DNA of 44,127 nucleotides, taken from assembly GCA_031292215.1 (NCBI GenBank), contig JARLHO010000039.1:1-44127 (forward strand). The letters are read 5' to 3'. Made by a program: the position numbers and the translations under genes. Origin of the DNA: Syntrophobacteraceae bacterium (GTDB lineage Bacteria > Desulfobacterota > Syntrophobacteria > Syntrophobacterales > Syntrophobacteraceae). The notes under the pieces are model-generated. The model did no database searches, was not told the DNA's origin, and was given only the letters and a program-made list of their open reading frames with translations. This document shows positions 7,114 to 14,431 of this stretch, in pieces. Position 1 is the first letter of the stretch. Each line of letters begins with the position of its first letter.

Positions 7114-8655
7114 CTAAGCCTGCTTTAGCTCGAAGCGCTTCACCTTGCCGGTGGCCGTTTTTGGCAATTCGTCGATAAACTCGATCCATCTCGGGTATTT
7201 GTAGTGAGCAAGGGCTTTTTTCACATACTCCTTGAGCTCTTTTTCCAACTGCGGACCTGCCGCGTAGCCCCGTTTGAGCACGATAAAAGCTTTCGGTTTA
7301 ATGAGGTTTTCGGAATCGGGGGCGCCTACCACCGCGCATTCGAGTACTGACGGGTGCGTGATAAGGCACGCTTCCACCTCGATTGGCGAAACCCAGATTC
7401 CTCCAACCTTTAACATGTCGTTGCTGCGTCCGATATAGTAGAAGTATCCGTCCTTATCCCTCATGTATTGATCGTCGGTATTGATCCATTCCCCGAGCAT
7501 CGTTTTTTTAGTTTTCTCGTGCTTATTCCAGTAACTGGCCGCGATGCTGTCGCCCTTAATGAGAAGCGTCCCCACCTGCCCGTCTGTGACGTCTTTGAAT
7601 GCCTCGTCGACGATTCTTGCCTCGTAGCCCGGAACGATTGTGCCCGAGCAGCCGGGCCTGATGTTATCGGGCCGGTTCGAGATAAATATATGCGATATCT
7701 CCGTAGACCCGATGCCGTCGAGTATCTGCACGCCGTGGCGCTCGACCCATCGGTTGAGGATCTCGGCGGGAAGGGCTTCCCCGGCGGAGACGCACAGCCG
7801 CGCGCCGGCAAGCTCCCCTTCTGCCTGGAGCATGGAACCGTATAGGGTGGGGACGCCGAAAAAAAGGCTGGGTTTATAGCGCTCGATGGCCTTATACACC
7901 GACTGGGGAGTTGGCCGCTCCGGCATATAGGAGGTGGTGGCCCCGACGCTGAACGGAAGATAGAGCCCGTTGCCCAGCCCGTAGGCAAAAAAGAGCCTGG
8001 CCGCCGAAAAACAGGTGTCATCTTCTCGGATTCCAAGGACTTGCTTGCCGTAGGTCTCGCAGCAGTAGACCATATCGTGCTGGAGGTGGACTGTGCCCTT
8101 GGGTTGCCCGGTCGACCCGGAGCTGTAAAGCCAGAAACAGGGGTCATCGGCAGTGGTGGGGGCTGCGTCCAGTTCGCTGGACTCTTTGGAGACCAGCTCC
8201 GGGTAGGAAGTCGCCCAGTCGGGGGCAGCCCCGTTGACAACGACGATGTGTTCGACAAATCGGAAATCTTTGCGTATGGACTCGATGGTCTCGACCATCG
8301 CGGAATCGATCAGCAACACGCGGGCGCGGGAGTCGTTTAGAAAATAGAGATAATCCTTGGGGCGCATCATGGTGTTAAGGCAAATGGGAACGGCTCCAAT
8401 CTTTATGGCGCCGAAAAATGCCTGTGGATATATCTCCGTATCCAGCATAAGGAGCGCGACGCGGTTTTCCATCCTTACGGCCAGGCCCTTTAGAGCGTTT
8501 CCCACCCGGTTCATCCCTGCCTGGATATCCGCATAGGTAAGACTACGCTCCTCGCACAAAACCGCGGTTTTATTTCCGCGGCCTTCCCGGACATTTCGGT
8601 CCACAAAATAATCGGCGGCATTGAAAAACTCGGGCAGGTTCAGTTCAAAGCTCAT
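7114..8655 (-). CDS. Benzoate-CoA ligase family acyl-CoA synthetase (AMP-forming)
   Basis: 513 residues of the ANL adenylating superfamily. ATP-binding P-loop Y-S-S-G-S-T-G-Q-P-K-G-T is near residue 180; F-F-A-Y-G-L-G-N is typical of benzoate-CoA ligases; then G-I-G-S-T-E, W-I-N-T-D-D-Q-Y, R-S-N-D-M-L-K-V-G-G-I-W-V-S-P-I-E-V-E, and the catalytic Lys in P-K-T-A-T-G-K-V-K-R near the end. The family activates benzoate, hydroxybenzoates or similar acids to CoA thioesters using ATP. No benzoyl-CoA reductase or beta-oxidation genes are nearby, so the true substrate is open. I prefer the ATG at 8655 because GGAAAGG is ten bases upstream; another ATG three codons earlier sits too close to it. Confidence 0.9.
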   Translation of the reverse strand: MSFELNLPEFFNAADYFVDRNVREGRGNKTAVLCEERSLTYADIQAGMNRVGNALKGLAVRMENRVALLMLDTEIYPQAFFGAIKIGAVPICLNTMMRPKDYLYFLNDSRARVLLIDSAMVETIESIRKDFRFVEHIVVVNGAAPDWATSYPELVSKESSELDAAPTTADDPCFWLYSSGSTGQPKGTVHLQHDMVYCCETYGKQVLGIREDDTCFSAARLFFAYGLGNGLYLPFSVGATTSYMPERPTPQSVYKAIERYKPSLFFGVPTLYGSMLQAEGELAGARLCVSAGEALPAEILNRWVERHGVQILDGIGSTEISHIFISNRPDNIRPGCSGTIVPGYEARIVDEAFKDVTDGQVGTLLIKGDSIAASYWNKHEKTKKTMLGEWINTDDQYMRDKDGYFYYIGRSNDMLKVGGIWVSPIEVEACLITHPSVLECAVVGAPDSENLIKPKAFIVLKRGYAAGPQLEKELKEYVKKALAHYKYPRWIEFIDELPKTATGKVKRFELKQA

Positions 8656-8916
8656 TCGGGTCATACCTTTCCGTGGTCAGATTAGGACGTTACGCGTAAA
8701 AACGATGGGTTCCCCACCCCGCATCGCCTCGCGCAGTCTATGAGGCAATGGCCATGCCATAGCGTTTTCGCTGTGCTTTTAAGTGCTTAGTTCATGGCTG
8801 GGATAGTAATGTGAAAATTTATTTCCATCGAGATTGAAGAAAATCTTCAATCGGTCCGGCGGGAGGTTGTTGCGTTCAAGCCACGTCAAAAGGAGGGGGC
8901 AACGGTTGCCGATAAG

Positions 8917-8969
8917 GGCTTGGCTCAATCGCCCCCCTATTTTTCAAAGGGGAGTTGGGGGGATTTCGA
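8917..8969. repeat. C-run/G-run hairpin repeat, copy
   Basis: Reads GGCTTGGCTCAATCG, a C-run, T-rich centre, CAAAGGGGAGTTGGGGGGATTTCGA. Almost identical to the copy at 9148-9200. The 8656-9300 interval holds no supported gene; it contains these two copies and a small palindrome (GGGTGAAACGAAGTGCAACCC, 9032-9052) whose reverse complement is at 38.5 kb. Confidence 0.8.
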
Positions 8970-9147
8970 CTCTGTTCGTACAGCACGGAGTAAACCCCCT
9001 CCCCTATCCCATGCTCTTTTAAGATACAAGAATGGGTGAAACGAAGTGCAACCCATCGCTTCGGGGAGCCAATATTTAGCTCCTGAAGCCTCTTGTGAGT
9101 CGGCGCACCCTTCAACCCACTTACCTTAACGAAGACGCCCAAGAAGG

Positions 9148-9200
9148 GGCTTGGCTCAATCGCCCCCCTTTTTTTCAAAGGGGGGTTGGGGGGATTTCGA
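9148..9200. repeat. C-run/G-run hairpin repeat, copy
   Basis: Same element and orientation as 8917-8969, differing only at a few positions in the centre. Each copy can fold as a C-run:G-run hairpin around TTTTTTTCAAA. Confidence 0.8.
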
Positions 9201-9300
9201 TGGACCTTTACTGTGGCCGATCCGAGCTTGTTCTTTTAGAATTATGCGTCTCCGACGGCCTTTTTGCAGCCCTCCGGGCGCCTGGCCCGACCGAAGCCCT

Positions 9301-9729
9301 TTACCCCGGAATGTCCTTCTCTGCGCGATTTTCTTTCAAAATGTTCCATTTCAGATAGTTACCTCTGGCCGGAATGACGTTTCGAACACCCCCGGTGGGA
9401 TCTTCCACATCGCCCCGGTACCTCGGGATCACATGCAGGTGAAGATGAAAGATGGTCTGCCCGGCCACCTCTCCGATGTTTACTCCAAGATTGAACCCAT
9501 CAGGCGAAAAACGGGCCAGGATATTCTTTCTAGCGACATCGATCGCCGCCATGAGTTCCGCTTGCTCTTCCGGGGTTGCCTCAAACCAGTCGGCCACATG
9601 GCGCCTGGGGATGAGCAGCACATGCCCGTCGGAAACCGGAAAGCTGTCCCAGAGTCCGATGACAAGATTTCCCTCATAAAACACGCGGCTGTGATCCGGG
9701 TGGCAGAAAGGACATTGGCCTGCACTCAT
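9301..9729 (-). CDS. HIT-family nucleotide hydrolase/transferase
   Basis: 142 residues. Zn-ribbon-like start C-P-F-C-H, then R-V-F-Y-E-G-N-L-V-I-G-L-W-D, H-V-L-L-I-P-R-R-H-V, and the histidine triad H-L-H-L-H-V-I-P-R near residue 96-104, where the middle His is the nucleophile. HIT proteins hydrolyse nucleoside phosphoramidates or dinucleoside polyphosphates. The length fits the family. AAGGAG precedes the ATG. It is monocistronic between repeat-rich stretches. Confidence 0.93.
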   Translation of the reverse strand: MSAGQCPFCHPDHSRVFYEGNLVIGLWDSFPVSDGHVLLIPRRHVADWFEATPEEQAELMAAIDVARKNILARFSPDGFNLGVNIGEVAGQTIFHLHLHVIPRYRGDVEDPTGGVRNVIPARGNYLKWNILKENRAEKDIPG

Positions 9730-10055
9730 AACGGGTTCTCCTTTTTATCTTGGCGCTTCGCAATCCTCAATTCTCAGCTCGTTCCCTGCGCCGATCGGTT
9801 GCGGTCAAAGTTCGACTCTTATCCTGGAGAGCATCTCAGCCACTGACATGTCTTGGAGTAAAAAAAGTAACAAGGAAGGCTGCGTGGCAAAGTACACAGC
9901 CTTCGCAATTTTTCGGGAGATGGCTGTACAGACCTGAAGGTCTTTTTCAGGAATGTCCCCAAAAAAGGTAACAGATAAATTTTTTCTGTAAAGATAAAAT
10001 GTTGCGCTTTCGGGGCAGTCATTGATTCTGGAAAATGCTTTATGGAAGGGATTTC
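9730..10055. other. Intergenic, no gene seen
   Basis: Between the HIT gene start and the CRISPR relic. Only short unconvincing frames. An imperfect inverted repeat (AAGGCTGCGT... and ...ACAGCCTT) lies near 9875-9906. Confidence 0.35.
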
Positions 10056-10194
10056 GGGGCGACAGATCCCTTTATTTGAAGCCGCCCGAGCGACACAGTT
10101 TCAATCCACGCCCCCGCGTGGGGGGCGACATCGGCCATGGGGCGTTAACCGCCGTTTTTAGTGTTTCAATCCACGCCCCCGCGTGGGGGGCGAC
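10056..10194 (-). CRISPR. Residual CRISPR array, two full repeats plus a truncated one
   Basis: Two identical 32-base repeats at 10098-10129 and 10163-10194 (GTTTCAATCCACGC...GGGGCGAC) are separated by a 33-base spacer. Before the first, GGGGCGAC at 10056-10063, the last eight bases of a repeat, is followed by a 34-base stretch, consistent with a truncated third repeat and its spacer. The reverse complement ends GTGGATTGAAAC, the usual form of type I-C repeats, so the array reads on the minus strand, the same as the cas remnants beside it. Repeat identity with correct spacer lengths supports a true array, though tiny. Confidence 0.8.
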
Positions 10195-10339
10195 GGAGCC
10201 ACCCCAGAGGATAACGAAATTGTTCAGGAAACCTGTGAGTTACAAGAGCTTCTGCCCCGGAACCAGGCCGCTCAAGTAATAAAGGAAGAGCGGCGCCGTG
10301 TTCGGTTCGCTCAGGTTGAGGGTGGGAGGGTTTTAGATG

Positions 10340-10804
10340 TTAGCGAGTTGATGGACCTTGTTTATCGGATTCGGTGCCTTCGAGACTCACAAACTGCCGC
10401 ATCCTGCCCTGCAAGTGATCGAGCAGCCCGACCCCGGGCCAATTTTTGAAACCGTCGGCATGGAAAGACCCCTTTCCTACCAATTCCAGAAGATCTTTTC
10501 TCCGCTCACTATTCTTTCTGTCCTGAGCAGATCTGCGCAACGCGTCAATTTCCTGGTCCCCAGGAAAGCTCAGCAGGGGGACCTTGGGTTGGACAAACGG
10601 AAAGCTGTTATGCTGGCCCGACCGGAGCGTCCACGGCTTTGCTTGCTCCGGGACAGGCCGAACGCGCACGACCATCCCTTGTTGGTCAAGCTGAACCAGA
10701 AGCGTTGGCACCCGCCCGGTATCCTTCACATCCGGATGGGGTTTGATAATTCCAATCCCCGCCTTGCACAACCCGCGTTCAATGAGCAGCAATTCATTGA
10801 GCAT
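10340..10804 (-). pseudogene. N-terminal fragment of a Cas8-like large subunit (tentative)
   Basis: A 154-residue frame whose ATG overlaps the end of cas5 by 11 bases, the usual place of the large-subunit gene in type I-C operons. It begins M-L-N-E-L-L-L-I-E-R-G-L and has W-T-L-R-S-G-Q-H-N-S-F-P-F. Cas8-type proteins are several hundred residues, so this is at most the first quarter; the frame then ends close to the array. I assign Cas8 from position and length logic more than from motifs. The rest of the operon (cas7, cas4, cas1, cas2, cas3) is absent, which fits a deletion ending near the array. Confidence 0.45.
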
Positions 10805-11500
10805 CTTCGATCACCTCGCGATTCTGCCGGGAGGTCCAGCTCTTAGGCGCCCTGTACTCAAGAACTCCCTCCACTACGCGAATATTTTGATCGAACCTGG
10901 GCTCGTAAGCACCCGATGAAGGGCTGTTCCAAACGGCAATAAGCATCGAGGGGATCTCCATCGAAAGAGCGGCATCAATTTCCGTTATCCCATCGCGAAA
11001 CGGCCCCCAATAGGAGCAGGTAAACTCGCTCCAGCCAAGGCAGGGGGTCCGGAAACACTGCCCCCGCTTCAGCCTGCGGTTGAATAAGTCCTGTAAATGA
11101 TGCCGGGCGTTGATCGGCCCATCCCGGCGAGATCCAACAACCACACCATGCAATCGGTAGCAGACATCCCGCAGGATAGTGGCAAAAAGCTGCATGCTGC
11201 TGCCGCCGGAAATGGCCCCCTTGTGCAGCAAAGACGGCTTGCGGAGCGGCCCTCCATAGTTTGTCGTGTACCGCTGAAAATGTACCGCGCCTCCGGCCTC
11301 TCCTACCCGGCGGCATACCTCTATCCTGGTCGGACAAATCCATGCCCCCCGTCCACAAAGAAAGCAACAGATTCGAATAAGCCCTTTGCGGCAGACCATG
11401 TCGGAGCGGGATAGCTCGTCGGCGTCCCCCCCGTGTCGGGCCTCGCGAACATCGCGGCGGGGCCGGCAATTTCGAATTGAACTTCATAATCTTTACCCAC
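10794..11500 (-). pseudogene. cas5: cas5 (type I-C-like, Cas5d family) with a frameshift
   Basis: Start: GTG at 11500 after AAAGGAGG gives M-G-K-D-Y-E-V-Q-F-E-I-A-G-P, then M-F-A-R-P-D-T and S-Y-P-A-P-T-W-S-A-A-K-G. The frame breaks at a run of six G on the minus strand (11345-11350). Adding one G restores F-V-D-G-G-A-W-I-C-P-T-R-I-E-V and the remaining protein: N-Y-G-G-P-L-R-K, H-H-L-Q-D-L-F-N-R-R, T-P-C-L-G-W-S-E-F, ending at 10794. Cas5d-family proteins process crRNA and cap the type I-C Cascade; the G-rich and P-C-L-G-x-x-E-F motifs match that family. The single slip may be real decay, phase variation or a sequencing error. Confidence 0.8.
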
Positions 11501-11545
11501 TCTGCCTCCTTTCATGAAAAATGGCGCCCGCAGCGCCCTTCCCAA

Positions 11546-11637
11546 GGCGACTACGAAGCCCTAACCGCCGTTTTTTCGAATGCAAAAGCTCAATAATCCA
11601 AACCTCAAATACCGCCCTTATTTTTCAATCCACGCCC
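11546..11637 (-). CRISPR. Degenerate CRISPR repeat remnant upstream of cas5
   Basis: TTTCAATCCACGCCC at 11623-11637 equals 15 bases of the repeat, and GGCGAC at 11546-11551 matches the other repeat end. The 71 bases between contain TAACCGCCGTTTTT, which also occurs in the spacer at 10146-10159. It looks like a decayed piece of array on the far side of the cas genes. Confidence 0.45.
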
Positions 11638-11692
11638 GGACTCATCGACCCAATGATTCATAGCGAATCTTCTTCCCATACCGCTTTCGTTC

Positions 11693-12032
11693 TCACTTTT
11701 GCCTTTTCTGGTTGCCGTTTCTTTTGCCGTTTCTCGTTTCCATTTCCCGTTGCCGTTTTGCAGCTCGGCGCAATCTCGTGTTATATGCCATGTAGATTCA
11801 TTAGCCGGAAGATCAGGCGAGCGGCGAATTGCCCTCCCCACTTCCCCTCACTCCGGCAATGCCGTTCTTTCAAAAAAGAATACTGAATCGTCCCGCTCAA
11901 CCGATTCGTCACTCATCACCAGTCGCTCACCGCTCACCGCACACTGCTCACTGCTGTTATTTCGCTGTTACAACCCTGTTATCAGGCTGTTATTTGTGCT
12001 GTTATCCCTGCTGATATCACGCTGTTATTTTA
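11693..12032. repeat. Low-complexity three-block island A
   Basis: Read on the minus strand: a block of spaced ATAACAG words (12032 to about 11950), then GTGAGCGGTGAGCG words (to about 11910), a unique stretch, and a block of AACGGCAAC/GAAACGGC words (11764-11694). The same three blocks in the same order occur on the plus strand at 42143-42523. No gene is supported in 11638-12331. The units are spaced irregularly and are not a perfect tandem array. Confidence 0.6.
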
Positions 12033-12236
12033 GCCCTCAAATAGAATATACTTAGCTAAATCATACATTTAAAAAATTAGCAAAAAAGTTTTCCCTGTTT
12101 TAACAGCTTGACCGGCCAATCTTTGATCGCAGCAACTTGGAAGAATCGGCATGGATTTTATACCAAATCGGGTTCAAGATGATTCATAGTGATCGACTTC
12201 ATTACTCCCTCTTTCGATAAGCTGCATTTGTGCATT

Positions 12237-12269
12237 TGTAGGTTGGGTTGAGTGAAGCGAAACCCAACA
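12237..12269. repeat. REP-like palindrome
   Basis: TGTAGGTTGGGTTGAGTG followed by AAGCGAAACCCAACA folds into a hairpin (GTTGGGTT with AACCCAAC). It is a variant of the core palindrome in the higB insertion and in the 38.5 kb cluster. It lies in the 11.6-12.3 kb non-coding stretch. Confidence 0.75.
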
Positions 12270-12331
12270 AACCGATCATGAACGTAACTTGGTCTTAGCC
12301 GCCCGGGAAAGCTTCGCCCCAGCAATTAATT

Positions 12332-13285
12332 TCACAGCTTTCGCCTTTTCTTTTTCTCTCCTTCCTCGATTTTCTCGATCAGCGCGCGCCAGTCGGTCTG
12401 TAAAGCTCTAACGGCCCTGTCCATGAAAAAGTCGCTAAAGGGGTTGAGGTGCTCGGGCGTTTCTAGGGCGAACAAGGCGGGCAATACGGGGTGGACAGGC
12501 GCGACGAGCGCCCCGAGAAAACGGGTAGCACGAATAGATAGCAAAAGATCCCTTTGGCCGCCAAGCGTCCTGTTTGAAAAGAGCTTCAGCAAAAAATTCT
12601 GGCACGAAAAACACCAGGAGATCCGCTCTTTCGAAACAACCGCCCCACGCGCCCGGGGCGAAAAAAAAAGATCCTGCCCGCCCAAGCCCGCAAATTCCAA
12701 AAAGCTTAAGTAATGGGAGGCTGCGGCAAGGATCCGGCCCCGCTTGCCTCCAAAATCCAACGCCAAATAGTCGCTCTTATTGGCCTCAGGATTTCTTGCA
12801 AGCCAAAACGCCTCGATTTCCGACTCGATAAGTCTATGACGTTCTAGCGGGGAAAGTCGGCGCGCCCCGCCATAAATCTTGCTAAGGCCGCCGGAGCTCA
12901 AATCCTCGATTAGCGGATGCCAGAGCGCGTCGGCCATGAAATGACTTGCTACGCCAAGCCCCCAGGAGATCGCCGCACCGTTTGCTCCTTTGTTCGGCTC
13001 TTTCGAGTTCGGCTCTTTCGAGTTCGGCCCTTTCGAGTTTGGCTCATTCGAGATCGGCCCGCTCGAAATCCACTCGGAAATTATCGAAATTCCATCCCGC
13101 TCGATTATACCGTGAATCCGATCGCCTAACGGGGTAAGGGAAAAAAACGGCAGGTCGTAGTAAAAGATGTCCGGTGAAACGGCGCCAAGAAGAAAAGCGG
13201 CCCTGTCGAACCATATGGGCGGCCCGGTCTCGCACTCCCCTGCGAGCCGCTTGGCCAGGTAGATATGGAAACGCTCCTTGGGCAT
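12332..13285 (-). CDS. Zinc-dependent phospholipase C-like domain protein
   Basis: 317 residues. The N-terminal part resembles the zinc-dependent phospholipase C family (PF00882 type): F-H-I-Y-L-A near the start, F-L-L-G-A-V-S-P-D-I-F-Y-Y-D, I-H-G, and later S-H-F-M-A-D-A-L-W-H-P, giving the spaced H and D ligands for Zn. Such bacterial proteins are often annotated as membrane or phospholipid hydrolases but are mostly uncharacterised. No signal peptide is seen. Residues about 95-120 hold a repeated five-residue unit (N-S-K-E-P), encoded by a 15-base DNA repeat, which may be a flexible linker. The C-terminus is strongly basic (K-K-K-R-R-K). It is the last gene of the phoU-led leftward run, six bases after the unknown gene. 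Confidence 0.7.
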   Translation of the reverse strand: MPKERFHIYLAKRLAGECETGPPIWFDRAAFLLGAVSPDIFYYDLPFFSLTPLGDRIHGIIERDGISIISEWISSGPISNEPNSKGPNSKEPNSKEPNKGANGAAISWGLGVASHFMADALWHPLIEDLSSGGLSKIYGGARRLSPLERHRLIESEIEAFWLARNPEANKSDYLALDFGGKRGRILAAASHYLSFLEFAGLGGQDLFFSPRARGAVVSKERISWCFSCQNFLLKLFSNRTLGGQRDLLLSIRATRFLGALVAPVHPVLPALFALETPEHLNPFSDFFMDRAVRALQTDWRALIEKIEEGEKKKRRKL

Positions 13286-13291
13286 TGCACT

Positions 13292-13834
13292 CTATCCGAT
13301 ATCGTCTTCCGGATCGCAGAAAACCTTTATGACCTCGGGAATAAGCCTTCGAACAAAGGAGTGGCGATCAAAATCGAACTGCTCGGCATACTCTCTATAC
13401 TGGGGGTGTGTGCGGCAAAGTACGGGCGAGGAGTGCCTGCTGTCCGGAAACTTGTCCTGGAAACCCTCGACAATGTCTAGAAGCGCAACATTCAGGTAAG
13501 GGTAATCTTCCACCCAGCCCAGCCGAAACATTGCCTCGAAGCGGACCAGATCGAGCAGCAAAAGCGTTATGTCGGTCACACACATCTTGGAGCGGGCGTC
13601 GAGGAAATAAAACCTGGCGGCATGTCCCAGCCCCTTTATCCCCATGATCAGTTCATAGAGGGAAGAAGACGCTTCCTCGTTTCCCCGCGCGAGCCGCTTT
13701 ATAACCGCCCCGTCCAGGCTTCGGACCGATGTGTTTTCGTCAAACAAAATTCCAAAGCGGCGCCGCCACGGTTCGAATCCTTTTCTGGCGACAATTCGCC
13801 GCCGGCATTCGGCCATACTGAGTAGCCTGCCCAT
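13292..13834 (-). CDS. Conserved-looking protein of unknown function
   Basis: I do not recognise this 180-residue protein. It is mostly helical and charged, with no signal peptide or membrane segment. Visible features are M-A-E-C-R-R-R-I, F-Y-F-L-D-A-R-S-K-M-C-V-T-D and the acidic end D-P-E-D-D-I-G. The start at 13834 has a GGGGGAGG ribosome site three to five bases upstream. It lies 15 bases after the AMMECR1-like gene and six bases before the phospholipase C-like gene, so it is almost surely co-transcribed with both. Confidence 0.7.
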   Translation of the reverse strand: MGRLLSMAECRRRIVARKGFEPWRRRFGILFDENTSVRSLDGAVIKRLARGNEEASSSLYELIMGIKGLGHAARFYFLDARSKMCVTDITLLLLDLVRFEAMFRLGWVEDYPYLNVALLDIVEGFQDKFPDSRHSSPVLCRTHPQYREYAEQFDFDRHSFVRRLIPEVIKVFCDPEDDIG

Positions 13835-13849
13835 ACGCCTCCCCCGAGC

Positions 13850-14431
13850 TCAAAAGACATCGGCCGAAAAGACATATATCTCGACTTCTTTGTCTTTCCA
13901 GCCATCTTGAGTAAGCCCGGCCTTATGGCATGTCCACTGGAGAAACCCCTCCCCGTCGAGGTGGTGTTCGGTCGCCACCTGCGGCAGAAGAAGCCCGGAC
14001 AGATACCCCTTTCGAATGAGAAGACCGTGCTTGCCGATTTCGATCTCCGAAAGACCGCCTATCCGCCGCATCGGGGTGAGGACCGATATCTCGATGTCTA
14101 TCCCGTCGAGTTCGTTCGGGGAAACGGCGCAAAACCGCGGGTCTTTGAAGGCGGCCTCGACCGCCATACGCCTTACCGTTTCCCAAAGGGGAGCCTGCGC
14201 TTCGATCATCCCGATGCACCCGCGAAGCTCCTTGCCCTTGTGGATACATACGAAAGCCCCGCCCGGCGTCTGTAGCCGGGGAGCGTCCACGGTAATTTCG
14301 GGCAGGTCTTGGCCAAGGCATCGGCAACGGATCGCCTCAAAAGCCACCGCGCGCAACTGTTCCTTTTCCCGGGCGCTAAATCCCGGCCCCACTCCATCTT
14401 TTTCGCACTCGTGGCAACTGTAATCAACCAT
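13850..14431 (-). CDS. amrA: AMMECR1-domain protein (AmmeMemoRadiSam system protein A)
   Basis: 193 residues. After a short Cys-bearing start (M-V-D-Y-S-C-H-E-C-E-K) comes the AMMECR1 domain with G-A-F-V-C-I-H-K-G-K-E-L-R-G-C-I-G, the family hallmark, then F-K-D-P-R-F and I-D-I-E-I-S-V-L-T-P. Its biochemical role is unknown. In many bacteria and archaea it is encoded with a Memo-like protein and a radical SAM protein. The start at 14431 overlaps the end of the Memo-like gene by eight bases, implying translational coupling; an in-frame ATG at 14464 is the alternative. The radical SAM partner is not encoded next to it. Confidence 0.88.
   Translation of the reverse strand: MVDYSCHECEKDGVGPGFSAREKEQLRAVAFEAIRCRCLGQDLPEITVDAPRLQTPGGAFVCIHKGKELRGCIGMIEAQAPLWETVRRMAVEAAFKDPRFCAVSPNELDGIDIEISVLTPMRRIGGLSEIEIGKHGLLIRKGYLSGLLLPQVATEHHLDGEGFLQWTCHKAGLTQDGWKDKEVEIYVFSADVF

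Noticed and set aside
6930-7178. Plus-strand frame over the 11-base tandem array
   Set aside because: Open only because of the repeat composition; it ends antisense to the CoA ligase.
10183-10449. 88-residue plus-strand frame (E-D-N-E-I-V-Q-E-T, then R-R-V-R-F-A-Q-V-E-G-G) next to the CRISPR repeats
   Set aside because: It starts inside a repeat and has no ribosome site. The middle looks protein-like, so it may be a gene remnant, but I cannot identify it and its end is antisense to the Cas8-like frame.
11521-11886. 121-residue plus-strand frame upstream of cas5
   Set aside because: It covers CRISPR remnants and the word-repeat island; no ribosome site or recognisable domain.
13762-13790. 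GGTTCGAATCC resembling a tRNA T-arm
   Set aside because: It lies inside the coding frame of the unknown 180-residue gene, and no matching D-arm, anticodon arm or acceptor stem surrounds it.
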